Of a DNA stretch of 64,000 nucleotides, positions 22,779 through 33,497 are shown piece after piece. A program made the position numbers and the translations under genes. The DNA is taken from positions 2,418,001-2,482,000 of the forward strand of contig NW_006917094.1 in assembly GCF_000516985.1 (NCBI RefSeq), in the 5' to 3' direction. Below the pieces are notes generated by a model. It searched no databases. It saw only the letters and a list, made by a program, of their open reading frames with translations, and was not told the DNA's origin. The stretch comes from Pestalotiopsis fici W106-1. Lineage: Eukaryota; Ascomycota; Sordariomycetes; Amphisphaeriales; Sporocadaceae. Numbering within the stretch: position 1 is the first letter of the stretch; each line of letters starts with the position of its first letter.

Positions 22779-24183
22779 CTAGGACATTGGCACAGAAAGG
22801 GCCTCCTCTCTCATTCGTAGTGCCTTTGCCTTCTCCTCATGTAATGTGTTCATGACATATTCGTATGTCATCATGGTGACTGTAGCGGCTGGCACGGCTC
22901 GCATCATGTTGACACCCATGCCAGCATAAAAGGCTCGCCATCCTTCTTCTTTCAGAATTGTACGAAAGGTCATCATAACACCTCGGTACTTGGCTTGGGG
23001 GATGGATTCGGTGGCCTTGGCCGCCTTGTCCCCTGAAGCCGTGACGCCAAGCCCTTGTAGATATTCCGCGCCTGCTGTCGGTCTCCTTTGTGTTTGTAAT
23101 CTTGTCCTGATAACCTCATGGGGGTACGTGGCGGAGCTTGCCATGATCTTTGACAGAATCGAGGCAGATAGCACACCTAGCCAGTGTTTATCCGCACCAC
23201 CTTCACCCATGTGGCCCATGTCTTGGCCTGTAAACCTTTTGCGGAGATACTCATATGCTGGAAATTGGACAGCGACATGGGTCAATCCGAGTAGAGCCGG
23301 CGATAGACCTGAGTAAAATGATAGTATACCCTCGGAGGAATACATTTTTCTTGCGGCATCAAGTGTTGAGTTGTAATGCCACGACGAGCTGATAGCTGGT
23401 CTTGACGTTGGTGTGTTTCCAGATCTTGGGAAGAGAGACACATGCCTGTTACCATTGGAGGATTGTGACATGAGCCTAGTCTTGATCACCCATATCGGGT
23501 TGGTTACCACTGTGCTCGAGGCACCCGCAACTATGGACGACCAGAAGTTGATGAGCAACTGGTTTTGCACTGCATAGAATGTTAGAAGCCGAAACATCCA
23601 GCGGTCGTGTGACTCTGTCATCACTCTTCATTGATAGCGCAGACTTACCGTTGCGTTCAGCCAGGAACTCTTTGCTGTTGGTGTAGACAGTGAACCAGAC
23701 AGCCCATGTCGGTAGATACCCAAGAATGATGGGACCGAGTCCTCGGTACATGCCACGGATTCCCTCCTCCCTCCATATTACTCTCGCCGTGCCAATCAAG
23801 CCCTCGTAGACTTTGTGATGACCGACGTGTCTACCCTTGTCCACAGGCGTGAAACCGCCCTGAGCTTGTAGCTTGGTTTTGATAACGTCGAGAGGACATG
23901 TAACGACGCCCGACGTGAAGCCACCTACAGCACCCGAAAGAGCATTGAATTGCGACTCTGATGCTCTTGTCACCCATCTCTGCAGCGGAGTAAGACCATC
24001 ACTTCCATGGTGTGTTACGGCCGCCACCGCCGAAGCCGGCGAGCCCGGCATGATGCTGTCTGGTGCGCTGGTCGTTCCGAGTGTATTCGATGGAGATGAG
24101 GATCGAGGCGAAAAGACACCATACTCTGAAGGTGTGTTTGGCGACCGATCTGACGGATCGTTCTGTGCTTGGTCGTGAGACAT
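22779..24183 (-). CDS. Mitochondrial carrier, NAD+/pyrimidine-nucleotide type
   Basis: Mitochondrial inner-membrane carrier (SLC25), 441 residues. Exon 1 is 24183-23649 and exon 2 is 23569-22779; the 79-nt intron gives the join ERN-VQNQLL. Three carrier repeats show their signatures: CPLDVIKTKLQ (residues ~96-106), NPIWVIKTRL and YPHEVIRTRLQ. REEGIRGMYRGLGPIILGYLP followed by WAVWF is typical of the yeast Yia6/Yea6 NAD+ carrier and the folate/FAD carrier subgroup. I favour NAD+ import. The N-terminal ~75 residues are a Ser/Pro-rich extension before the first repeat. A His-Ser-Asn-rich loop interrupts repeat 2, as in many fungal members. It is divergent from QCR7, another mitochondrial gene, 1.7 kb away. 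Confidence 0.88.
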
Positions 24184-25849
24184 CCCCTCGCGGAGCTGAC
24201 AGTGATATCAGAGCGCCGGGTACACTCGGGAACTTGGAGAAGGGCCGCGTAGTTGGGGCCCCGGAACGATCTCGCGAGAGGCCCCCAGCGTGGAAGACCT
24301 TGTGGAATTCGAACTTGCTCGGGAGGGAACAAGCTAAAAGCGCCTGTAAGGCAAGAAATCCACCCAATTTTTTTGAGATGCACTGTCTGTCTTCCTGGGT
24401 ATATTCTGTCGTTCTCGAATCGATCGCACAGATGGGTTGCGGAGGCGTCTTTCTCGTCTCTCTTCCAGGTGAACGAATCGTGTGCGGTGTGCGGGGAACG
24501 AACTGGGCTCCCGCGCAAGTTCACCGTCGACACGTCCAGTCTGATGGGGACTGACTACGGGCTGCAGCAGGCCATTGATGAAGAAAGGAAATCCCACTGG
24601 TGACTTTTGTTTGTACAATGTCGAGTAAAAGAGAGTTGGGTCAGAAGACCAGGTCCCGAATATGCTTAGAGATGCTCCCGCTGGAAACGGTGAGGGGTGC
24701 GGGCTAATAAGCAGTTCGGGTTGGCGCAACAGACAGAGGTGGTGTTCCTTGTTCGTGGAGGACCCCCCAAAAAAGCAATGAAGAGGTCAAGGTAGTTGCA
24801 GTAGGTACGGCAGGTATCGGACTTGGGGGCGCCTTTTTACTCACTAGCCGATAAACGGGTTGGAGCGCTTGCAATCTACGAGGGAGCTCCGCCGGTGAGC
24901 GCCGACTACCTTTTTGTTTGATTATTTTATATAGATTTTGGAAACGGGTGATTCAGTTCTGTTGTCATTTTGTTGTTGCATGCTATGAATGATTCAGTTT
25001 GTGCCAGTTATTATTTGCTATGAGAGCCCGCCTGGAAACCCCAAACTTAAACGGCTCCCGAGTCAAAGAGACCTTGATGTCAGCCAGAGTTGCTTTGTTG
25101 TATCTACGTAGTACGAGACTTGTCGGAAGGAAACCCCCAGTGACCTCATAGCTGACTGAGGAAGCACAGCACGTGTGCCGATTTGGGCTGACAATTTGGG
25201 TAAGTCCCCAAGCAGGTCAAGGGTCTATCTATCGGTTCCTGAAGTCCGATATCAAATTTAGATGTGCCTTGGTTCTCGAGGTAATCTTGGAAAACCTCCA
25301 ACAGCGATTCAAATCGGGCGATGTCTTGGTGTGACCGCAAGTTTCCGAGGATGCACATCTCAAGTATAGTCTTCACTTATAGCTACTACGGAGCCGTTAA
25401 GCACGTGCATACAAAGACAATGATAGTACCATGGTAGATGTGGTAATTCCAAGGTTCCAAAGTCAGGGTCACGACGGCGTACTGTGTAGGATGTATGTGC
25501 AGCCTGCAGCGCCCAGAGATTTAACGAGCCAGTGACTGTCGGTTCGCTTGTTGGGTGATATCTGCATGTTTTTTAGTGCTAAGACGGCGCCATTGAGCGC
25601 CTTGAACAGAGATGCGTCGCTGCAGGTAGGTAGGTAGGTACGTATCCTGTACTGTGTATGCAGTGGTGTGTTTAAGAAGTGCCATCCACGTGACCGCGAA
25701 AAAGCTCGGACCCACCTCAGCCAACCGGAGCGGCCAGTCAACTGGCAGCAATTATCACTCACATCACGACTTTGCTCTGCCGCCAGAGAGAGACGCTGCT
25801 TTTCCTTTGGACCTCTCAACGCCTCTGACTCAACCCCTCGAGAAACACC
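24184..25849. other. Bidirectional promoter, carrier and QCR7
   Basis: 1.7 kb between two divergent mitochondrial-protein genes. It holds a (GTAG)n-like tract at 25625-25641. Overlapping frames near 24000-24730 on both strands have no motifs and largely shadow the carrier's N-terminal exon. Confidence 0.5.
25625..25641. repeat. TAGG tetranucleotide tract
   Basis: A short GTAGGTAGG-type tandem tract within the QCR7 upstream region, about 210 bases before the ATG. Confidence 0.6.
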
Positions 25850-26533
25850 ATGTCCGCCTACCCTTCGCTCGCGCCCTTCGTTCAGAAGAGGCCCTGGTTG
25901 CGCAACGCTCTCAAGCCTCTTGCCAACTGGTACGCCAACGCCGCCGGCTACCGCCAGCTCGGTCTTCGGTACGTCTTCCCTCACGCAGCCTTGAGCGATT
26001 CCGGCCGGGTCAATCGGACATTCTTCATCGATTTGGGAAGATTGGTTTCAGCAACCTCAATTGCTTGTACTGGAAACCGTCGGGTTAATTGAGGGCGCAA
26101 AGGTGGTCGGTCCTTCGGACCGTTGGGACTTTTGCAAGGAATGAAGCCTAGGGACAAAATGCTTCTGCAGACAGAAAGACTGACCAATTGATGCCGAAAT
26201 AGCGCCGACGATCTCATTGTCGAGGAGGATGAGGATGTTCTGAAGGCCCTCAAGCGCCTTTCTCCCCAGGAGTCCTACGACCGCGTCTACCGTATCCGCC
26301 GCGCCATGCAGTGCTCGGTGTCGCACAAGCTGCTGCCCAAGGAGGAGCAGACAAAGCCCGAGGAGGTAAGAAACGCAGCTAATAGCGACGAAAAGGACAG
26401 GCGGAAGACCGGGCTTGGCTAACTGTGGGTGCTCTAGGATGTGCCATACCTGGTCCCCCTCATTGAGCAAATTCGCGCCGAGAGAAAGGAGAAGGAGGCT
26501 CTCGACTCCATGACCATCATCAAGAACCACTAA
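25850..26533 (+). CDS. QCR7: Cytochrome b-c1 complex subunit 7 (14 kDa)
   Basis: Small matrix-side subunit of respiratory complex III (ubiquinol-cytochrome c reductase), 125 residues, the normal size. Exons are 25850-25968, 26203-26365 and 26438-26533; the introns are 234 and 72 nt. The joined product shows the family features: a short N-terminus, [19 protein letters not shown] across the first junction, the acidic [14 protein letters not shown] helix, [16 protein letters not shown], and a charged C-terminal helix [14 protein letters not shown]. There is no cleavable presequence, which is usual for Qcr7. It helps assemble cytochrome b into the early bc1 intermediate. The start codon has a good context (ACCATGTCC). 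The NAD+ carrier gene is divergent upstream. Confidence 0.95.
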
Positions 26534-27708
26534 GCATTGTCGATTGGAGAACAGAAGAATGAAGGAGCGTCGTTTTCTCCAAAAGAAAAGACGGGAGAGG
26601 CACCGGTGATGGCCGCTTGTACAAATAAAGAAAGCATGAATAGAAGACAGCAAAACGCATCGTTGCCAAGGACCAAGAGACAGAGAAACTTTTGGTTTCA
26701 AGTTCTAAATACCCGATACGTCTTGGAGAATTGTGTATATTTGTATAGAGAAAGAATTACCCATGTGCACAAATTGTTCAAGCACCAGAAGAAAGTGTGA
26801 CTCGCGATCTTCCATTTTTTGATAATGTGATAGATCTACAGAGTAACAGGAGAGCTGTTCCCGTTGATCAAATGTATGCCCCGCGACTACGGTGGGCCTC
26901 TCGGCGGTATCAACACTCGCCATGAGAAGCGAGCATCGAGATTTTGATCTCGACTTGAGCAATTTCACATCTGCCATGATCTATTAGGTGGAAGCATGAA
27001 AATACCCATAGTCAACTATAGCACTTCTATCGTCATGTCCTTGAAACCCCTCTCGAATTTTTCAATATACACAACATCTGACCACTCATCAAAGGGGTAT
27101 GCGCGCAAGTATCCTGAAGTTTGCGCCTCTCATTTCCCTGCCTTCCGCCGCCCGTCCATCCAGTATGCGCAAGTGGTCTTCTCCACCATGATTTGATTAC
27201 CAGACTCTATTATAGTAGACCGCCAGAAAAAAAAAAAGTATTACCCTGATACCAACCACAGCCGACCATGCAAGATGCGCGCGCTTAATGCTTTCTTGTA
27301 CACAACTGTACATGGGTAAAGTCAACAGCTCGGACCCAACCAGAGAATGACATCATGGTATTGTCATCAAATAACCACTGTCATTTCTCGAGACGCCATC
27401 GCTTGAGATTGGCACAAGCCTAGTAATCCACGAGATTCCCACCCACGCTCACGTGTAGATGGTTGGGCGAGATCATAACAACGATCAAGATGTAAGGCAA
27501 AGAGAGCAGACTTTCCGAGAACAAATTTGAGCCCGAATTTTTCTGCGGGGAGGGCCGTTGATGGTATGGGTTTTCCGTGTATCATGAGTTTCGTACAATA
27601 ATTACGTGTCCTGTCCTCCATCGAGAGTTGGGAGCCTGGTACCGGCGGACAAATTTGGTACGCAGATAGAAATGAGGATGAAGAGAATAATGCAGAGAAG
27701 GAATGCAT
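26534..27708. other. Intergenic, convergent 3' ends
   Basis: 1.2 kb between the QCR7 and MNN9 stop codons, with an A-run near 27228. The frame 26057-26701 minus is an antisense shadow of QCR7 exons. No extra gene is supported. Confidence 0.5.
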
Positions 27709-29281
27709 TTATGCGTTGCCGGGCTTCTCGTCAGTGTCGACGTGCCAGACAACGTAGTTCGGAAGACCAATGACTTCATACCCGGCTCGCTTGGCCATCT
27801 TTGCGAAACCTTCTGTCTCGGCTTGGTTCTCGAAGGCGTAGCAGGGGAAGTTGATGCCTATCAAATTAGGTCAGCAATTGAGGTTGCATGAAAAGCCAAA
27901 ACTTGGATTTCTGATTAAACGTACCCGAACGGTGAACGTCAGCCTTGACCAGGATGTTGACACCACCGATACCGTCGAGCTCAATCTCCTCGTCCTTGTC
28001 ATTTCTCCAGTCACCCATGCGGGCCATGTACTGGCGTCCAGTATCGTATTGCTTGTATCCTGTGAGACATCCAATAATTAGCCAAGGAACGTTTCCAAAG
28101 TCTATATCTCCCAACCAGTCGATGTCGTCTTACCTTCAGCGAGTACTGTATCCTTGCTCAGACTAGCAGCGAGCTTGAGGCCCTTGTCGGACTCGACCCA
28201 GGAATTGTAGTCAACTGGAGGCGCATGGTCAGCCGAGGTCTACATGATAGGCGCTATTAGTAAACTTACATCGTCCCTCCACATCGCGGCCATCTCTGTA
28301 GCGGTGGAACCAGATATCTGGATTGAGTTAGCAAGATAAGTTCGCAGCGTATGCCACATTGTTTGACGTACTGGGCACAATGATGTCTCGGTCGTGGGCA
28401 ATAAAGTCCTCAATAATCTTCTTGGGGCTGTCCTCGATATCCACGTCGCGCCAATAAACCCAAGAGTGTTCTGGTTTCAGAGCAGTTGATAGGAGGTAGT
28501 TTCGCGCCTTGCCCATCGCCTTGCGCCGAGGTCCTTGGGCTTCGAAACCATGTCTGTCTTCAACGGACTGGCTTAGCTGGAAGTGGAAATCCTTTTCCAC
28601 CACCATGGCGCTGCGGAAAGGAATCCTGTCAGGGCGCTTCTGGATGCGCTCCAACTCCATGGCCAAGACTGCAAGGGTACTGTCGCTAGAGTCACCAACC
28701 AGGAAAGCAAGGTCAATCAAGTGGTGAGGATAAGTCAGTTCCGCAATAAGTTCGAAGTATTTAGACAGGAAGAGCGAGGCATCCTTCAGGGGAGTGAGAA
28801 TGAGAACGCGTTCTTCATTCGTTATGGCCTGACGTGTGGACTTGACAGGGTTGAGGTCGACGTTGATGATGGAGGATTGGTTGACTTCTATCGGAGCATG
28901 GTGGTTGAAGATAACTGGTGTTTGGAGATGGGCATTCCACGCTTGTTGCTCATTGAGCGTCATTTCCATCGGTGGTTTCGACGGTCCCCAGCAGTAGAAA
29001 CTATCGCGAGAGAACACACGCAAGTTAGTTGGGTTTCTATATGAAAAGCAGGCAGAGAAAGCTGGTGGCTAAACCGTCATACGGATCAGCAGCAGCGTGG
29101 CAGCTTACCTTTGCATCTCGTTTGCTGAGGATCGGATGCCGCGCCATAGCAGCAGGATGATGCCGACAACTGCAAGGGACAGTAGGAACCGCGTCCTCGT
29201 GAGGAGTGTCAATATCGCCCTGGTAGGGGGTAACTGTGCTTTGGCGGACTTCCAGGTCATGCCGCCCTTGGGAAGAAGCAT
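27709..29281 (-). CDS. MNN9: Mannan polymerase / alpha-1,6-mannosyltransferase subunit Mnn9
   Basis: Golgi glycosyltransferase family 62 (Anp1/Mnn9/Van1), 404 residues, extending the alpha-1,6-mannose backbone of N-glycans. Six exons: 29281-29109, 29000-28372, 28317-28270, 28214-28134, 28059-27925 and 27857-27709. All five introns are GT-AG and all phases close. A type II signal anchor lies at residues ~32-46 (FLLSLAVVGIILLLW) after a short basic cytosolic tail. The lumenal domain starts with FYCWGPSKPP and contains VLILTPLKD, the TYPHHLIDLAFLVGD block, and YWRDVDIEDSPKKI with the DxD-like metal-binding motif. YKQYDTGRQYMARMGDWR and GIGGVNILVKADVHRSG follow. The C-terminus ends GNA. It is divergent from the DNA glycosylase gene. 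Confidence 0.95.
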
Positions 29282-32087
29282 ATTGAGCGCTTCGGGTGGC
29301 CCTCTACGGCGCCCTCAAATGTATTGCGAAGGCAGGAATAATGAGCGACGCGAGACAGAAACGTTCCTGGAGCGCCGTCGCGAGTGTGACGATGTGGTGG
29401 TCGTTTCCAATGTGGTGGTGCAGCACAGCACGTCCAACCCTCGCACGCTAGGTTGCTGAGACTGGAGTACAGCGCCTGACGGGACACGATGGCTATCACA
29501 GGGGTCCTCGACTCGTCGTGTAGAAGAGTAAAGGCTGGCGGTTTGTCGATGCCAAAGGGGATAGGAGCTGGAAGCGACAACAAGGTCGTAATGCTTCCAG
29601 GAGTTGGGATCAATAATCGTCGTCAACTGTCGTGTCCTCGTGTGCTGGCTTGGGGGGTGAGAGACTGGAAGAGGTAAGAAAAGTTTCTATGCAGACACAG
29701 GCCCTGAAGCAGGTGAACCAAGCTGGCATTGGACGGGATTGAATTGGATTGGCTTGGATTGGCGTGGGCTAAACGAGATGGTACCGTCCGTCCGTACACC
29801 TGTCGACAAGCCTGGAGCTCGGCGCCCTACACTTGATTGGGTGGGTGGGAAACGTCCCGAAGCAGACCTCTGAATGAATGGGGTGGGTGGGCAATGGAAC
29901 TCGCTCTTTTTAGCTTTACGTACCTACAAGTGAGCTTTGGAGATCGAGCCGATGCACCGGTTCAATCTACAGGTACATAAGAGCCGTGTTGTTATTTAAT
30001 GATTGCAACATTATACGATTTCTTTCCTTCCGTGCAAGTTGGATAGCAATATCAATTAAAAAAAAGAAGAATTTGCCCGTGAGGCTGTGTCCGCGTTTCC
30101 AACAAGCAATCAAGGCGGACTGGAAGGATGCTGGCCAAGATCTCTTCCTTACCTACTGAAGCAACATTGCCTACCTACCCTTTCAACTACCAAATGTTGT
30201 TATCTGGGCAGCGAAGGAAGGGGTTCTGGAAAACCGGCAGAATGCAATCGAATCAGAATGCTCTGCTCAGAAAGGGCTGATGCACAAGCACCTGCAATTA
30301 CTACCTACGGGGAAGTTACATATACATGGCTTTCTTTGGCAGCAGCAGCAATATGTAGCCCCTAACAACAGACTTTGAGTGCATTGGCTTCAAGTATTCA
30401 GAGTTGAACATTTGGCGCAATGGAAAGGCTCGTCTAGTGATCTCAGACGCACTGGATTGCTCACACTACAACAACCAGCTGGCGTGTAATAAGGTAGCGC
30501 GTTGGAAATCCCCCCCTTTTTTTTCTTCTTCGCCCGGTCATAAGCTCGCGAGTACCAGCATCCGCTTGCCCTGCAATTTTTTTGGAGGTTTGCCAAGACC
30601 GCTATCGCAGATTTCTCGTTCGGCAAGGGGGTTCAAGCCCATGGGGGCACGCGAGCACGAGCTGGCGCATTGGGATTCCGTCTGTCGCTCCCAAGGGGCC
30701 AGGCAGGCTACGCGTTCTCTTTATAACGAATGTCAGGATGAATTACCGTGCATCCAAAGGTGACTACAAAAGGCATAGTCGCACTTTGGGTATGAGTCTG
30801 TCTGTCTTTACTTGTGGCGATGTCTGATTTAAGAGCACTCTCTCTTTGCGATGAAAGCCTTGTCCAAGAATAGAAGCAGTGTTTTTACACAGTAGGTACG
30901 TCTCATCAGTGATCCGATCTGCTGCTACTCGGACTTACTCGGACACGGTGGTCTGGAATGTCGATGCTCCACCGAATACTGGGGACGCGCAACGGAGATC
31001 ATCTTAAACCTCCAGCCTCCAATTGCCTTCCCCATTGTCTGCTGCTCTTAGATTTAGCGGCTAGTAGCTAATGTATCATCCACCATCTTGTCTCATTTGC
31101 CCAGTTGCTATGCATTCTCTACTGTATCATGGTCTGCCATCAATCCTCAACTGCATTTTGCAATGGCCGTATCTAGCTTCTTTCAACAACTACATCAATT
31201 GATTTATCCAAGTTTTCGAGTCATTAAACGCACATTACTGTATAAAACTCTTGGATCGCGTGGTATCAACCTATGTGGCCCATTGTTCACTCTTCGTGCG
31301 ATGGGAGCATAATGTTGCGACTGAGATCTCGCCCTGTCATTGAACGCGACCCACCAGTCAAGTGGCCAGATGCTACCATATGCAGAACCCGTGGGTCAAT
31401 TGATACGAACATGAGACTCGGAAGAACCTGTTCAATGCTTGTTGCAAGTGTAGGCTTCGTCTTGCAGCATTTAGAAATGATTATCAGTAGAATTAATCCA
31501 TCGTCTTATTAGTGCTGAGGGCTCGATATTTAGTGAGGGTCAGCCACAAAATGCACCTTCAGACTACATCGTAGATACCTTGATTGCAAGTACCCTGCCT
31601 CAATATTGCTCTGGCTCCAGGCTATATAAATGAGGGGACGCAGCAAACTTGAAAGTCTCGAAATATTTATCAATTTGCTTGAGATGGTGTTCAGGAGAAT
31701 CATATTCATTGTATGCATGAAAAACAATTCCAAGTAGGTAGTTTATCGACTAGATAGATACCTAGTAGTGTTCATTGAATGAAAGGCTTTCTGTCTTGTG
31801 CTTCCCTGCGTATGTATCATTACGTTCAATGTTGGTCTTTGGGTGGTTGCTAGGTACGACTGGAGCCTGCAGTCGTCTCATCTAACTGGCTGACAACTGC
31901 GACGATGACAAAGCAAGGGCGTGAACTGCAAGTGTTATAATCCAGCCCTAGAGATCAATTGTATCGAGATTCCCTAAATCCCGCTGAATGCACTCTAATT
32001 GATATCTTAGACCTCTGTGAATTCTTCTTTTGGAGGTACAGATTTGCCAGTCGCGCACAATATTTCGCGTACCCCTGCAACCCAGGA
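29282..32087. other. Bidirectional promoter, MNN9 and DNA glycosylase
   Basis: 2.8 kb between divergent genes. It contains a cluster of CCAAT boxes (29728-29762), a C/T run near 30519-30530, and scattered TAGGTA motifs (near 30170 and 31733). The frames present are short and motif-free. Confidence 0.5.
29728..29762 (-). promoter_or_regulatory. Cluster of four CCAAT boxes upstream of MNN9
   Basis: ATTGG (CCAAT read in the MNN9 direction) occurs at 29728-29732, 29743-29747, 29748-29752 and 29758-29762, about 450 bases before the MNN9 ATG. CCAAT is the binding core of the fungal HAP/CBC complex. Confidence 0.5.
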
Positions 32088-33497
32088 ATGAACGTCATCA
32101 AGACGGCTTCTAACACAAGAGTCAGATTGCTGAGGCAGCCACGAGTACTTGCGAGATTGATCTCATCGCCACAAACATACTCAGGTCATCAAATTGGTTT
32201 GGTTCAAAGAACCTCGACTGGCATCGACCGTTCCATCCACACATTCACGCCTACAGATAACCACAGACAAAGGTCATACCAGAGGTCGCTTTCCGGCTTA
32301 TTTGATCCTGCAGCGCACTTGAAAAATCATATAGGCTTTCAGATATCTGGGGTTAGCATTATTACAAATTGGCCCTTCTCTATCAGCAGATCACTAGCAA
32401 TGGCTACACGTAGGTCTGCCCGGATCAGTGCTGCCGCCGAGGCCATGCCTCCGCCTCCGCCGCCCGTCCGGTCCAGGAAGAGAAAGACGGCCCCCGAAAC
32501 AACAGAGGAAACCGCTCAACAGCTCGAAACCCCATCCACTCCTCAAAGGCGTCGAGTCAAACCCAAGAAGGCTGCTGCGCCACCACCTGCGACTCCCACG
32601 CCCAGCAATGCAAAGTTGATCGGGGAGCCCGCCACCGGCGCCAATCCCTCGGTCACCACGCCCAAGCCCAAGCCGGCAGCAGTGGAGCGGCTGGCCAACC
32701 CAGAAGTCAGCAACGCTACCTTGCTCTCACCCGAGACTTCGCGGATAGTAGCTGCCAAATCCCTAGACGAGGTTTCGCCGTCCAAGGCCGAAGTTGCGCG
32801 GACCACGACGGCAAATATCCTTAAGCAGGCATGTGACCACCTGATCAAGGTCGACCCGCGCATGAAGCCGCTGATAGACAAACATCACTGCCGGGTCTTT
32901 TCCCCCGAGGGACTCGCCGAGGCCATTGATCCCTTCGAGGCCTTATGCTCGGGCATCATCAGCCAGCAGGTATCGGGCGCAGCCGCCAAGGCCATCAAGA
33001 AACGCTTCATTGATATATTTCCACACCTGGAGAAAGAAGGGGCCAGATTCCCGCATCCAAAGGACGTGGCAGGTACCAAGATGGACGTTTTGCGGACAGC
33101 CGGTCTGAGCCAGAGAAAGGCCGAGTACATTCAGGGCCTCGCTGAGAAGTTCGCCACACATGAGCTCTCGACGGAGTTCTTCCGAACCGCGCCATATGAA
33201 GAGGTCGTTGAGAAGCTCATTGCCGTGCGCGGCCTGGGCCTTTGGAGCGTGGAGATGTTTGCTTGCTTTGCCCTCAAGCGTTTGGACGTGTTTTCGGTGG
33301 GTGACTTGGGAGTTCAGAGGGGCATGGCTGCTTTTATAGGGAAAGATGTGAACAAGCTGCGTAATGGAAACGGGAAATGGAAGTACATGAAGCAGGCCGA
33401 CATGGAGGCCATGGCTGAGCCTTTCCGGCCATATAGAAGCGTCTTTATGTGGTACATGTGGAGAGTCGAAGAGACTGATATCAGTACACTAGAGTGA
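32088..33497 (+). CDS. DNA-3-methyladenine glycosylase, HhH-GPD type
   Basis: AlkA/Mag1-type glycosylase that removes alkylated purines in base excision repair. The uninterrupted frame gives 469 residues from ATG 32088 or 365 from ATG 32400 (MATRRSARISAA). Upstream codons back to 31959 are open, but that codon is TTG. The N-terminal segment after 32400 is a basic, Pro/Ala-rich nuclear-type tail (RSRKRK, RRRVKPKK). The catalytic domain starts near FEALCSGIISQQVS. The helix-hairpin-helix is in IAVRGLGLWSVEMF, and the catalytic Asp is in FSVGDLGVQRG (D406 from the long start, D302 from the short). The 104-residue extension is Arg-rich and almost free of acidic residues at its start, so it may be a mitochondrial presequence. 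Two start sites could serve nucleus and mitochondrion. Confidence 0.88.
   Translation: MNVIKTASNTRVRLLRQPRVLARLISSPQTYSGHQIGLVQRTSTGIDRSIHTFTPTDNHRQRSYQRSLSGLFDPAAHLKNHIGFQISGVSIITNWPFSISRSLAMATRRSARISAAAEAMPPPPPPVRSRKRKTAPETTEETAQQLETPSTPQRRRVKPKKAAAPPPATPTPSNAKLIGEPATGANPSVTTPKPKPAAVERLANPEVSNATLLSPETSRIVAAKSLDEVSPSKAEVARTTTANILKQACDHLIKVDPRMKPLIDKHHCRVFSPEGLAEAIDPFEALCSGIISQQVSGAAAKAIKKRFIDIFPHLEKEGARFPHPKDVAGTKMDVLRTAGLSQRKAEYIQGLAEKFATHELSTEFFRTAPYEEVVEKLIAVRGLGLWSVEMFACFALKRLDVFSVGDLGVQRGMAAFIGKDVNKLRNGNGKWKYMKQADMEAMAEPFRPYRSVFMWYMWRVEETDISTLE

Noticed and set aside
24015..24533. 172-codon minus frame and overlapping plus frames
   Set aside because: They overlap the carrier's N-terminal exon and its promoter and share no domain.
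25469..25984. 171-codon minus-strand frame
   Set aside because: Antisense shadow of QCR7 exon 1 and its upstream region.
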